A stretch of DNA of 64,000 nucleotides from Uranotaenia lowii (lineage: Eukaryota; Arthropoda; Insecta; Diptera; Culicidae): contig NC_073691.1 of NCBI RefSeq assembly GCF_029784155.1, positions 25,061,011 to 25,125,010 of the forward strand. The letters run 5' to 3'. Of the stretch, positions 13,651 to 23,646 are shown one piece after another. The notes beneath the pieces are model-generated. The model was not told the origin of the DNA and ran no database searches. It worked only from the letters and a program-made list of their open reading frames with translations. Position 1 is the first letter of the stretch. Each line of letters opens with the position of its first letter. The translations under genes and the position numbers were made by a program.

Positions 13651-13991
13651 ATTTAAAATTAAAAAAAAATATATTTAAAGCGTTGTATTTCTGCAACCTA
13701 AATATCTAGGTCAGATGTGCATCCGTGATTGAATGGAAGATAATATTCAAACAGATTCAATATTTTAAGTGATAATGTTGGTTTGTTAATTTAAAAATTG
13801 TACTGAAAACTGATTAAGATTTTAAATTTCTGCACGCTATACCACCAAAACTTGAGGTGATAGACAAAATCTGACGAATGATTTTAATTCAGGACGCTAA
13901 AATCATTCAAAATCAGTTATTGAATCAAAGGCACAAACATTGCTGTTCTCTTGTGATGTTTTTGTTGAGTAAAAATTCATAACCTAAACTA

Positions 13992-15529
13992 GGGATTGTA
14001 CTCGAATAAAATGCAACACTGTAAGACTTTTGCATGCCTGTATGTAAATTTCGTAGGAAATTTCAGTAAAATGTAATGTTCACATGAGCCTAATTTGAGT
14101 TTTTACTATTATCTAACAAGTGGTTTTTTGAGATAACTTCCAGTGAAAAGGTCCATCGACCAAAAGTTACTACGTTTGATCGTGGAAAATCCAGGAAAGC
14201 CCATTGAACGACCCAAAAACAGCTGGAAGTCATCTTCTCGGCCAAAGTTTTGCTTGTTTAAACAAAAAGTTTATAGGGAGGATCCTTTTTCGTCCAGAAA
14301 AATATAAAACAGACCAGAATTCAAGTCAACAAGCTCCCAAAAAAAACGGTTCACTAAAATATAAACAAAATACGGTGGTCAAATCTTGCGCAAGAAAGTT
14401 TAACGACATGTGGGATAAAATGTCGAAAAATTTCGTAATGAACTGCGAAACTGTACTTATTAAGTGGGTTCCTCTGGCAGACCTCCAGCTCGAAATTTTT
14501 ATAAGTCTTAGCTGGAAGTTTCAACAAGTGGATTTTGAGATAACTTCCAGTGAAGAGGTCCAATGACTAAAATTTCTAGGTTCGATCGTGGAAAATCTAT
14601 TGGACGACCCAAACATCCAAACAGTTCATCTTCTTGGATCAAAGTTTGCTCATGTAAACAAAAGTTCACGAAGGTAAAACTTTTTAAGAGACTTCTCGTC
14701 CAGAGAAAAATGAAACGAACTGAAATGTGAACAAAATGCGGTGGTCAAATCGTGCGCAAGAAAGTTGAAGGGACGGTGGAGTAAAACTTTGGAAAATTTC
14801 GTGATGAAATGTGAAACTGTACTTATTTAGGGAGTTCCTCTGGCAGAAATCCAGCCAGAAATTTTAAGAAATCTTGACTGGATGTTTCAACAAATGGATT
14901 TTGAGACAACTTCCAGTGAAAAGGTACATCGACAAAAATTTCTAGGTTCGATCGTGGAAAATCCATTGGACGACCCAAACACCCAAACAGCTCATCTTCT
15001 GGATCAAAGTTTGCTCATGAAGAAAACGTTTGAAGGGACTTTTCGTCCAGAGAAAAATGAAACCGACTGATATATGAACAAAATACGGTGGTCAAATCGT
15101 GCGCAAAAAAGTTGAACGGCATGTGAGGTAAAATGTCGAGACATTTCGTAATGAACTACGAAACTGTACTTATTTAACGGATTTCTCTGGCAGAGCTCCG
15201 GCCAAAATTTTTGAAAAGTCTTGCCTGAATTTTTCAAAGGAATGATATGAAAAAAAAAAGAAAAAAAACCATTACCCGAAAATTGTCTTCAACTTCAGAA
15301 AGTGAACGATGTTGTTTTTGTTAAGTTGAGATATTTGTTTCTATCGAAAGGAGAACCATCTGCGAAACTTACCAAAACCTCGGTGAAAAACAAAATTTTC
15401 AATTAGTTTTAGGTAAAAGAAGACGTTATTTAAAAAAGCCATGAATTGAAAAAGAAAGTTGGCACCTTAAAGTTTGGTCGATGCGCTGCTACTTCGAAAA
15501 AGACTATGTTGTTTTTCGAGTACAGTTCT
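13992..15529 (+). mobile_element. Decayed Tc1/mariner-type element with internal triplication
   Basis: The left end reads GGGATTGTACTCGAATAAAA from 13992 and is preceded by TA. The right end, read in reverse complement from 15529, is AGAACTGTACTCGAAAAACA and is followed by TA. The first 15 bases match at 12 positions, and TGTACTCGAA is identical. The interior holds three tandem copies of a transposase-derived segment (14118-15240). The ends resemble those of the 8075-9310 element. The left end is secure by similarity to that element; the right end is weaker because only the first roughly 15 bases agree well. Confidence 0.6.
14118..15240 (+). repeat. Tandem triplication of a transposase segment
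   Basis: Three head-to-tail copies lie at about 14118-14519, 14522-14884 and 14888-15240. Each begins close to AACAAGTGGATTTTGAGATA and contains TTCGATCGTGGAAAATC, then GGTGGTCAAATC, TTGCGCAAGAAAGTT-like sequence, GAAACTGTACTTATT and CTCTGGCAGA. Copies are 350-400 bases long and perhaps 80-85% alike by eye. Each carries a VVKSCARK...M.KNFVMN-like frame related to the transposase relic at 8591-8788. None is a complete gene; the longest open stretch is 14204-14566. The likely origin is unequal exchange or replication slippage within an already dead element. Confidence 0.8.
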
Positions 15530-16134
15530 TATAAGAACAAAAAAACTGAACTTGAATATTTACGTAGATGAAACTGGATAAAAGATTCACGTTCAAAATC
15601 GAAAATGAATTTTGAAAGCCAAAATAAATATTGGAAGTCATTATTACAAATTTAGCGTGAACTCAGAGCACAATTATGGGAAGTGTGGTTGAAAAGTGGA
15701 AGCGTCTTAACAAACCAAAACTAGATATTGATTAGATCAACACAGTGATTCATAAAAATGGACAAAAATAGTATCCTTATTGACATGACTGAATCTAAAT
15801 TTAGCTTTTTGGACAGGAACTCTGTGTTGAGTTAATCACTCATATAAAAAAATACATCCAACCATATCGTTCATCTACCCTTCAAATCACACTGACTTTA
15901 AGCTTAATTCCAAACGACACATGCTGTGATCATAAATTAGCTCCAAGAGGTGACTTTAGAGCAGGTTCCCAATGTTTGCAATACGATATAGTTGTTCAAC
16001 ACAGTTTAAGAGTTGAAAAAACATAGACACCAGCAAATAGGGGATAATAATAAAAAAAAAGCTCAAACAACCTGCCGGAAGCACGGCGTTGTTGAGTTGA
16101 GATAAAGTTCCAAAAGCCGAACTCACGACTTCGT
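15530..16134. other. Intergenic sequence, no gene seen
   Basis: Ordinary AT-rich sequence with no long frame, no inverted termini and no repeated unit that I can identify. Confidence 0.5.
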
Positions 16135-16138
16135 CGTG

Positions 16139-16236
16139 TTGTTGTCTGTTTATAGTAGACAGACAACAGCAACAAAATCTCAGCTCACGACGATGACGAT
16201 GACGACAACGTCGTCGACGATAAAGATCGTCGTCGC
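16139..16236 (+). repeat. Hairpin plus GACGAT/CGTCGT repeat
   Basis: GTTGTCTGT and ACAGACAAC form a perfect 9-bp stem around a short loop (about 16142-16168). Then follow GACGATGACGATGACGACAA and GTCGTCGACG, a CGA/CGTCG-rich stretch that can itself fold. Whether transcribed or acting as DNA only is unknown. Confidence 0.55.
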
Positions 16237-16399
16237 AACATTTATCATTCAATTAGCGGAACTTCACCTGTCAGATTCCTTTCGAATGGCGGGAGAAAAA
16301 AATCTTTAAAAAATTCAAACTGGGTGAGAATTCACGTGCCACTTGTGGAGGTCACTTGGATTTGAAATTGATTTTTAAGAAAATAAGGGGACCCAACTG

Positions 16400-18260
16400 T
16401 CCGCCCATTCGTTTAGCACCTCTCTCTTGCTGAGGAACTACAACCAGTCACAACAACTCACCTGTCAATTGTTTTCGCTTTTTTGTCACTAAAATTGGTA
16501 AACGAGATGGCGCCACTATTCAGCTACCGACCGGAGACCGAACAATTACAATAGAGAGCGAGCCCGGTAACGAAAAGCCGTCCTTGACGGGAGCTTTGTT
16601 CGGCCGGCACTCAGTCGGATTTACGAAGTTCCGACAATGGCGCGAAACTAGCGGATTTCGTCGTTCTACGCTCGGTTGAGTTCGTCAACAATGGAACGAC
16701 AACCTGACACAGTTTTTTTTATTCTATTCAGTAGTCGGCTTTTGTTGTTGTTTTTTGTGTTTCACACTGTTCGGTTCCGAAGCTTCTGTTGTGAACATTC
16801 TGTTTTGTCACTTTATTCGGTACAAATTTGAGTTTGACCTCCAGCGCGAATTATCATCATCAACGCACTACTGTCACTGGCTCTATATTTTTTTTTCTTT
16901 TGGAAGCCTCTGAATCACAGTCACCTACACAAGAATGAGACTAGGGTGTGAAATAGTAGGCCCCGACTTTCCAAGTTGGTAATCCAATTTACAGTAGATG
17001 GAACTTCATGGCCGACTTGACCAGGGACCAAAAAAAAACATCAAACAAAACGCCAACGGTCACCTCAGATCGCAGTAGGAAAACGACGGGATGACACACT
17101 GAAACATAATCACAACAAACTCACCGAAACTCGTAACATTCAGGAAGAGCCATTAGCACGACATCTCCCCTTTAGCCACACAAACCAACCACATCTCCTC
17201 TCTCTCTTGAGTGAGTAAGCTTGTAAGAAAACACCTTTCGGCTGTCGTTTTTTTTCGTGAGGGGACAACACATAAATCAAGACAACCTATGGACACATTA
17301 CGACGAAACTTAAAGGCGCTGCTTTCCTAAGGATTTAGTTTTCCATAAATTCACACATATGCGTTTGGCTCCCCGATTTCGTGAAATGGTTTCCCTGATA
17401 CAGATCTGCGGTGTGTTCAGCCGACACCTGCGGCCTTTTGCGTACCACCTCTATGTTGATGTTGAATTTGTTGTTGTCGTTGCTCGTTGCAGTCACTGGT
17501 GCGTATCAAATCCGGTGCTGGACTTAATTTATTCACTTGTCAACTCTATACCGAGCCGTTGTGCGACTCTATCGAGGAAGTATTCGGCTAGTTTTTTGCC
17601 TCCGAAAAAAAACGAACCTAAACAAAACTGGAACCAGACCAGTTTAGTACCACAAATCGCGCAATCTGTCTGGGTAATTACGTTTCTGTAGCCATAGTTT
17701 GTTTCCTTCTAAACTTTAAATTCAATGACTACTAGATCAACACACAGGTTAGGGTCAACTAACTTTTTCTCCAAATCAAAACAGAAGCACGCATTGTTGT
17801 TGTTGATGCGTATGGAATCTCGATCTTTTTTCGTTGCTTTCTTCGTTTCGAGTCGAAAATCAAACTTGAACCATCCAAGAACCACGAAGAAGATGCTCGA
17901 CTATTCCCTGCCCTCAAAAATTTCCACAGCACAAACAAAACAAAAAACGTCGGGAAAAAGGTTGAGAACAAACAAAAACAAAACGTGTGCGCGCGCTACC
18001 GGAGCTCGTGCGCACAGCCGCTATTTGTAAACACACGCTCGAACCGTATCGCCGCAACAACGCAACTGAACCGGGAGGCAGCGTTTCCATACGCAAGCGA
18101 TCACGCCGCGTAGCTGTTTGGCGACGGCCCAGTGAGTTACCCTCTCTCAAAGTCTCTTCAGCGAGCGACTATGTTGTGGTAACTCAGCGTCGTCGAGTTG
18201 CGACGATGGAAAAACGAGCAAAGTCGGTGGATGGTAAACATAAACAAACATAAACTCTGA
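16400..18260. promoter_or_regulatory. GC-richer region resembling promoter / 5' exon sequence
   Basis: This segment is visibly less AT-rich than its neighbours and contains GAGAG-rich and CGA-rich stretches. An initiator-like TCAGTC lies at 16611-16616, with no DPE at the matching distance. A CAACG/CAACAA-rich run on the minus strand (about 17450-17500) and a GC-rich block at 17985-18200 are typical of insect 5' untranslated exons. Open frames exist on both strands (17359-17691 +, 17914-18150 -, 17987-18253 +), but none resembles a known family. I therefore annotate it as a possible promoter or 5' exon of an unseen gene; neither direction nor start can be decided. Confidence 0.3.
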
Positions 18261-18261
18261 G

Positions 18262-19255
18262 GAATGGTCTGGTGAGCCAGGTCATACCTACATAAATATG
18301 TGGGTATTCTTTGATTTAGATTTGAGGCGTTCTGGAATGTTTTTGTTTGATCCGGTTCGAAACTCGTTTGAGGTTGCCAAAAGTTTTAAATTCATTCCTC
18401 CAGGAACTTTAGAAGTTTCCGAAACGAAACTTGTATAGAATATAGACACAGAACTATGATGGGCTTAAAAGGTGACCCTATGGTCGCAGAAGAAACTGAC
18501 CAACATGTCATTGATTCTATTGGCAAAAACAGGCCTTCAAATGTCTTGTTACCAACAGCGTCCAGGCCAATGCACAGTGGTCCAGGACGGAACTTTATCG
18601 TGACAAAATTTATTACGAAGACACGACATATAATAGAATTAGACAAATGGTGTATGCAGTAAAAATTCTCATCAAACCATGTGCTCTAGCAATCTCAAAT
18701 CAAATATTAGGGTGTGTCATTTTTGCAGGATTTACATAAAACAACTTTTTCCAGTAAATAGTTAGAGCCAAATTGTCTTCTACAATGCTTTAGCCATATA
18801 CAATTTATATATGAAATTTTTTTATTATTAAAATGTTAGGGTGTATCGAAAAAAAACAGTATTTTGTCTCTAACTTCTGTGAATGAATTCTTACAATAGA
18901 AATGACATCTAGGCATTTGAATGAATTAAAAATTCGCACATTTTTCTCTCAGAGCCAAATTTGTATCTGGAGGCGTTCGTTAGTTATGAAGGATTTTTTA
19001 GCAAAAACTTGTACTTATTAAACTGTCATATCTCAGATGAAATCCAAAAAAAAAAAGTTTAATGAAGACATTATTTAGTTTAAATATCAAATATTTGATT
19101 GTGAAATTATGAGAGATAGGTTATTTTTTAAACTCGAGAAAAAAAAATTAAAGTTTGTTAATTTTCAAAACAAATTCACACATCCATCAAAAGAACATCT
19201 TAATTTTTATTACAAAAGTAGAATTTTCATCGTTTTGTTTTTGTCTGTTTTGTGA
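18262..19255. other. Intergenic sequence, no gene seen
   Basis: 18440-18660 has overlapping open frames on both strands of 68 and 84 codons; I recognise neither. Phrases TTAGGGTGTGTCATTTTTGC (from 18708) and TTAGGGTGTATCG (from 18836) are partly alike and resemble a transposon end, but no facing inverted copy was found. The rest is AT-rich. Confidence 0.4.
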
Positions 19256-19261
19256 TGCTTA

Positions 19262-19500
19262 AGTAAGAGTTCGGTTACTTATTTTACCGACAAGTTATTT
19301 ATCGAATTTTTACTGTGTGTTGGTAAAAATTTCCAGTTGTTCGGTAAATATTATTAGTTATTCAGTGTTTATCACTGATGGCTCGGTAAAAGTTACCGAA
19401 AATTCAGTAAAAAATAACCAAACGCTTGGTAAATAAAACGACGAATTTATCGGTGTTCGGTAAATAATAGGGTATTTCGGTAAAAGCTACAGAACACCAA
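19262..19500. repeat. TTCGGTAAAT / TTTACCGA cluster
   Basis: The hexamer CGGTAA or its complement TTACCG occurs about eight to ten times in 240 bases, in both orientations, within phrases such as TGTTCGGTAAATA and GGTAAAAGTTACCGAA. It looks like a decayed short inverted-repeat array. No gene or known element was recognised. Confidence 0.6.
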
Positions 19501-19618
19501 CTACTTCTTTAGATTTTTTCTGGAAACTTTTTTGTTGCATATGCAATGACCACTTTGCATAATTACAATTACTTAGTCATAAAAGAAATTGCCGAACTGA
19601 TTAACGTACTCAGCATGT

Positions 19619-19682
19619 TGAAAATTCGGAAAAAATACAGGTTTCGGCGGTTGAAAATTCGGAAAAAATACAGGTTTTGGCG
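19619..19682 (+). repeat. Two-copy 33-bp tandem duplication
   Basis: TTGAAAATTCGGAAAAAATA followed by CAGGTTTCGGCGG is repeated at once with two or three changes (CAGGTTTTGGCGA). It is a small recent slippage duplication. Confidence 0.85.
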
Positions 19683-19689
19683 ATTCCCA

Positions 19690-22600
19690 TTCAATGTATA
19701 CAATTATATATATATATTTAAAATTGCTGTGCTGAACTTAATAATTTGTGCCCCTTCATCCGTTCACGGAGCCTGTCTTTCAAAATTTCGATCGGTTATG
19801 GTAATAAGGAACGCTTCGTCACAAGAATGAATTTCGAGTCGGGAACTGGGTAGTGGTTGAAAAATATGTTCATGATGAAGACTACCAAATCGAAACTCAG
19901 TGTCCTTGTGTTTGAACTAGAACCAATGGTAATTTTTGAAATTGATATTACTGTTGCTCCTCTATCTAGTTCAGAGAGATTGATATAGGGGAGGAGGAGG
20001 ATAATTGATCCCATTTTTCTATTTTCCTCATATCTTTTTTGAAAAAAATTAGAGACTCATCGTCTTTTACAGATTCTGAAAACATATAATTTCCAATCTT
20101 TATGCTCCAAAAGTAAGAACGATACTTGATCTATAAGCATTTTCGTAGTGTGAAAAGAATTGTGATTTATTTGTAGTTCAAGGAGACTGGATACTTTATT
20201 CAAAGATACTTGATCTTTCTTTAAGGGTAGATCAAAGGTAGAATGACGATTTCTTATCCATATTACTTTTAATTTCTCAGTTTAAAGTCTCAGATTTAGA
20301 TAATTTTAACCCTTCATTTCAAGATTTTTTATTTTTACTTAAAAATAATCACCAGTTGGAAATGATGCGTACATCAAGAAAAAAAATTCAAATAAAATAC
20401 GATTTTTCACTTTTTCCATACATTCATTGTTGCATTTTTGTTACTTCATGAAACGAAGAGTTAAAAGATTGTATACATCCCATATAGCATTCCCATACAG
20501 CTAAAAAATATATATATTTCTTTAGACAAACCCAATATTTTAAATCTTATTAACCAGGCAATCATTAGATAAACATTATCGTGCAGCAGTGACATCGGGC
20601 TAAATTGTGATCACGATTTATTTAGTTAAAAAACTTGTCTTTTCGAACTCAAGGTATCAATTTAACCTGGCTAACATTCCAGAAAAAAATTTCTAAAAAA
20701 AATTAAGAGTTAACCTTTGCTATGAAATCAAGGTATTATCGAGTTCATATCATTCCTCAACTGTCAATAGTTGGTTGGAATAAATATATTTTGTTCATGT
20801 TGGAAACATTTGAAAATAATGAAACAAAGATCTTTAAGTCACGTTTTTTATTTTTGTATCAAAAGTTCAATAAATCAAAAAAAATTTTTTTTCTTAGGTA
20901 GCATTTTTTAATTTTCCAAAGCTGTTTTGCTCCATTTGGCGCATTTTTCATGAATATTAGATTTTCGTTAGAGATTCTAGTTACGAGATATTTAGAAATT
21001 TCCCCCCCCCCCCCCATTTTCCCCTAATAATTAAATAATTGAATAACTGAACGCTGATCATGCAAACGAAACATAAGCATAAATTACAGTCAGTTGTATA
21101 TTTTTTTAAGAGATTAAACCCATTGCCGTAAGAAAACGCATTGAAAAACAAAATTGCCATAAAACTTTTTCCATCAGTTGAAGTTCCGGTTGAAGTTATA
21201 AATTTCTCATGCTTTTTAAAATCGTGGATATGTTTTTTGTAGTCTTCAGAAACCGACCTTAAAGTAAAAGAGTTCTTTCAAAATGGGTGTTTAGCAGCAA
21301 ACATAACTTGTTTCACTGAAAATGTATTGAAAATCTTTTGATTAACATGATTTCAGATAAATAAAGAGCTCATAATTAAGCAAAAGAAGTTTACAGACCG
21401 AAGCTGGTTATTTGGACAGTTGCTGGTAAATTTTTCAACTATGATTTTATAACTATAATTTCATGATAGTCATGGAATTTTGATTGAAAAAAACAATGGT
21501 ATTACATTAATTTCTTATCTAAAATGAAAAAAAAATTGTAAAGAGATTGTTTTTGTGGTTCTGAATGTGATAAAAAATCATAAAAAAAAGAATAAATTAC
21601 TATCGATTTTGATGTTTTTACAAAATAAATCATTTATCAGCCCAGTTTTATGAATATCAGCTGATTATCCAGTAGAATAAAACTAATATTTTCAAGAAGA
21701 AAGTCACTGATTTGCCAGTTATTCTTAAATTTCCATTTATGGTGTATGCTATTGAAAACTATTTTTTTTTACTTTAAATGAATGTTTAAATTTGCTCAAA
21801 TTTAGCTGACACATTCAAATTTCATTATTCGAACCTGAATGGTCACGAACTTTGTTCAACACCACCATCTGTTTTTGGCCATTTTATCTTTCGGCTCAAT
21901 TTTCAGACGCCATCAAAATTATAATAATTTTTAATCTTCATAAATAAATAGTAAACAGTATTGACGACTCCAAAATGGAATAGTTTATGAAAATCGGATT
22001 TTGAAGATACAGCCAAAATAGTAATCCGGGCCCATAAGACCCTACCCGGATAAAAGTCCTTTTTTTAATTAAAAGTTGATGAAAAACATGCGCCACCCTT
22101 TGTTGGCAAGTTGATGTTTAAGACAGAATAGAAGAATGAAACAAGTTTAATTAAATCGTCATACCAACTTCAAAGTTACAAACCAGCAAAAACAGGACCA
22201 ATATATTACTTTGAAGCTTGTTTTGGGTATCATTACATGACAATTCCATCAACCTTGAAATAGCATGTTAAACAGAAAAACAGTTCCAGGGATCTTTTGA
22301 ACAACTCTACGTTAACTTTTGAGTTCATTTTTAAGAGAAATTCGAACTTTTCGATGCTTGGAATTTAAAAATGATGACGGAACTTTAAGATTTACTATTT
22401 ATAAAAAAAAACGGGTGAGACAAATAGGCCTCTCACCAATAACCTTCGACACCCCAATTGTCTTAACATTTGACATTTTTCTGATAAACAGTGATGAATC
22501 AAAGTTTTTGTTATTTGAATTATAAATTTTGATTTATCCATGTGTGCAGTAAAAGTTTGGAAAAATTAATAAAAACTAAGCGATATCTTCAACTAGAAAA

Positions 22601-22940
22601 GTGGAAAATAAATTGATTGAGTGATGAAATTTTAAATATTACAATCAGGCAATGTTTCCAAATTATCCAGCAAAAATTTAGAAATTCAACAGTAGGAAAA
22701 ACCTTTCAAGGATTAAAAATAAAGACGGCAATCGGAATCGGATCGGAACAAATTGTGCCATTTTTATATGACAAACAACTCAGCCAAGACTAAAAAATAA
22801 ATTTGAAATTGAATAACTGAGTTCAAAATTTAAAACTCTGTAATCAGAAATTTTTTTTTGGGGCGACTGTTTAGTTTGCTTTTAGTAAGTGGGTTGATTT
22901 TCTTCTCTCAGTCTTAAGAAAAAACGACTTTATTTTTACA
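19690..22940. other. Intergenic sequence, no gene seen
   Basis: About 3.2 kb of AT-rich sequence. A 14-base poly-C run lies at about 21003. Small open frames (for example 19796-20014 - and 22319-22525 +) lack any family signature. I found no inverted termini or RNA gene. Confidence 0.45.
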
Positions 22941-22942
22941 TA

Positions 22943-22981
22943 TCCAATATTTCGATCCTTATAGGATCGCCATCAGGGTCT
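22943..22981 (-). other. Hammerhead-like hairpin motif, copy 1
   Basis: On the minus strand this reads GACCCTGATGGCGATCC, TATAA, GGATCGAAATATTGG. CTGATG and GAAA flank a perfect GATCC/GGATC stem, the arrangement of the core and helix II of a hammerhead ribozyme. It departs from the strict consensus: the last core A is replaced by GC. Related copies lie at 23161-23209 and 34331-34370. Catalytic function is not supported; the motif family is. Confidence 0.4.
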
Positions 22982-23022
22982 AAAATTTATTACAAAATTA
23001 AGTTTATGTCTACTGAATCTAA

Positions 23023-23313
23023 GTGATTCTTACCAAAAAAGTTGTCGTTTTTTTGTCCGGTTTGATACGGCTTATCGTTTACTGCTGTCGGTTTCTGTTT
23101 AAAACTTTAGTAAAATGGGTTGTATTTTTTTGTCTAAGTTATACTTCTATGTGTGACTTAGTCCCTGATGAAGAAGCCAATGATAGGGATGGATCCGAAA
23201 CATCAACGGAATCCGACTCAGGGCTTGTGAACATTCCCTCTGCTCCTAGTTTCTTGGAAGCACAGAGTGCTTTAAATCGTACAAGATCGAAATCGAAACA
23301 ACAAAGACAGTAA
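23023..23313 (+). other. Open frame spanning hammerhead-like copy 2
   Basis: A 96-codon frame whose first 45 residues are hydrophobic and whose last 50 are rich in Ser, Thr, Glu, Asp, Lys and Arg, ending in a basic SKSKQQRQ tail. The second half starts over the hairpin motif at 23161-23209. It matches no family I know, and there is no splice or promoter evidence. It could be a remnant of the repeat that carries the hairpin, or chance. Confidence 0.2.
23161..23209 (+). other. Hammerhead-like hairpin motif, copy 2
   Basis: Reads GTCCCTGATGAAGAAGCC, a loop, then GGATCCGAAACATCAACGG. It shares the CTGATGA and CGAAAC core elements with copies 1 and 3 but has a longer, poorly paired middle. It diverges from copy 1, which lies 180 bases to the left on the other strand. 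Confidence 0.35.
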
Positions 23314-23509
23314 TAAAATCTTTCTTTCTTAGCACAAGGGATTTGAGTTCTGTTAAGCAGATTAGTTCATTTTCAATTTAAATTCTCAATGTTATCATAT
23401 TCACGATGAATTATTTAATACCAGTACGGAAAAATAATTTGAAATATTAGAATCTGTAATTGATATTGCATTTGTGACATTATGTAAAATGGACTCTGAA
23501 CACTACTGT
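23314..23509. other. Left flank of the I-clade insertion
   Basis: AT-rich unique sequence between the open frame above and the target-site duplication. No feature was recognised. Confidence 0.5.
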
Positions 23510-23521
23510 AGTTATAAATAG
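23510..23521. repeat. Target-site duplication, left (3') side of I-clade element
   Basis: AGTTATAAATAG is identical to 28915-28926. It directly abuts the poly(A) tail (T-run on the plus strand). The match could extend by TT on both sides, but those bases are ambiguous with the tail. A perfect copy shows that the insertion is not ancient. Confidence 0.95.
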
Positions 23522-23541
23522 TTTTTTTTTTTTTTTTTAGT

Positions 23542-23547
23542 TTTATT
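23542..23547 (-). terminator. Polyadenylation signal AATAAA of the I-clade element
   Basis: AATAAA on the minus strand lies three bases before the last transcribed bases and the poly(A) run (23522-23538). A small hairpin, GAACACTAAGTGTT, lies about 25 bases further upstream in the 3' UTR. Confidence 0.7.
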
Positions 23548-23646
23548 TGAGACTTTTTAAACACTTAGTGTTCATTCGAGTCTTAACTTATAAAATACTT
23601 AAAATTAATTACATTAAGCCTTAAAACTAACACAATATTCCGATTT

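Noticed and set aside
17359..18253. Protein-coding calls on either strand in the GC-richer island
   Set aside because: Overlapping frames on both strands, no known domain and no coherent exon borders; kept only as possible promoter/5' exon.
18708..18860. Transposon end suggested by TTAGGGTGTGTC and TTAGGGTGTATCG
   Set aside because: No facing inverted copy or target duplication found within several kb.
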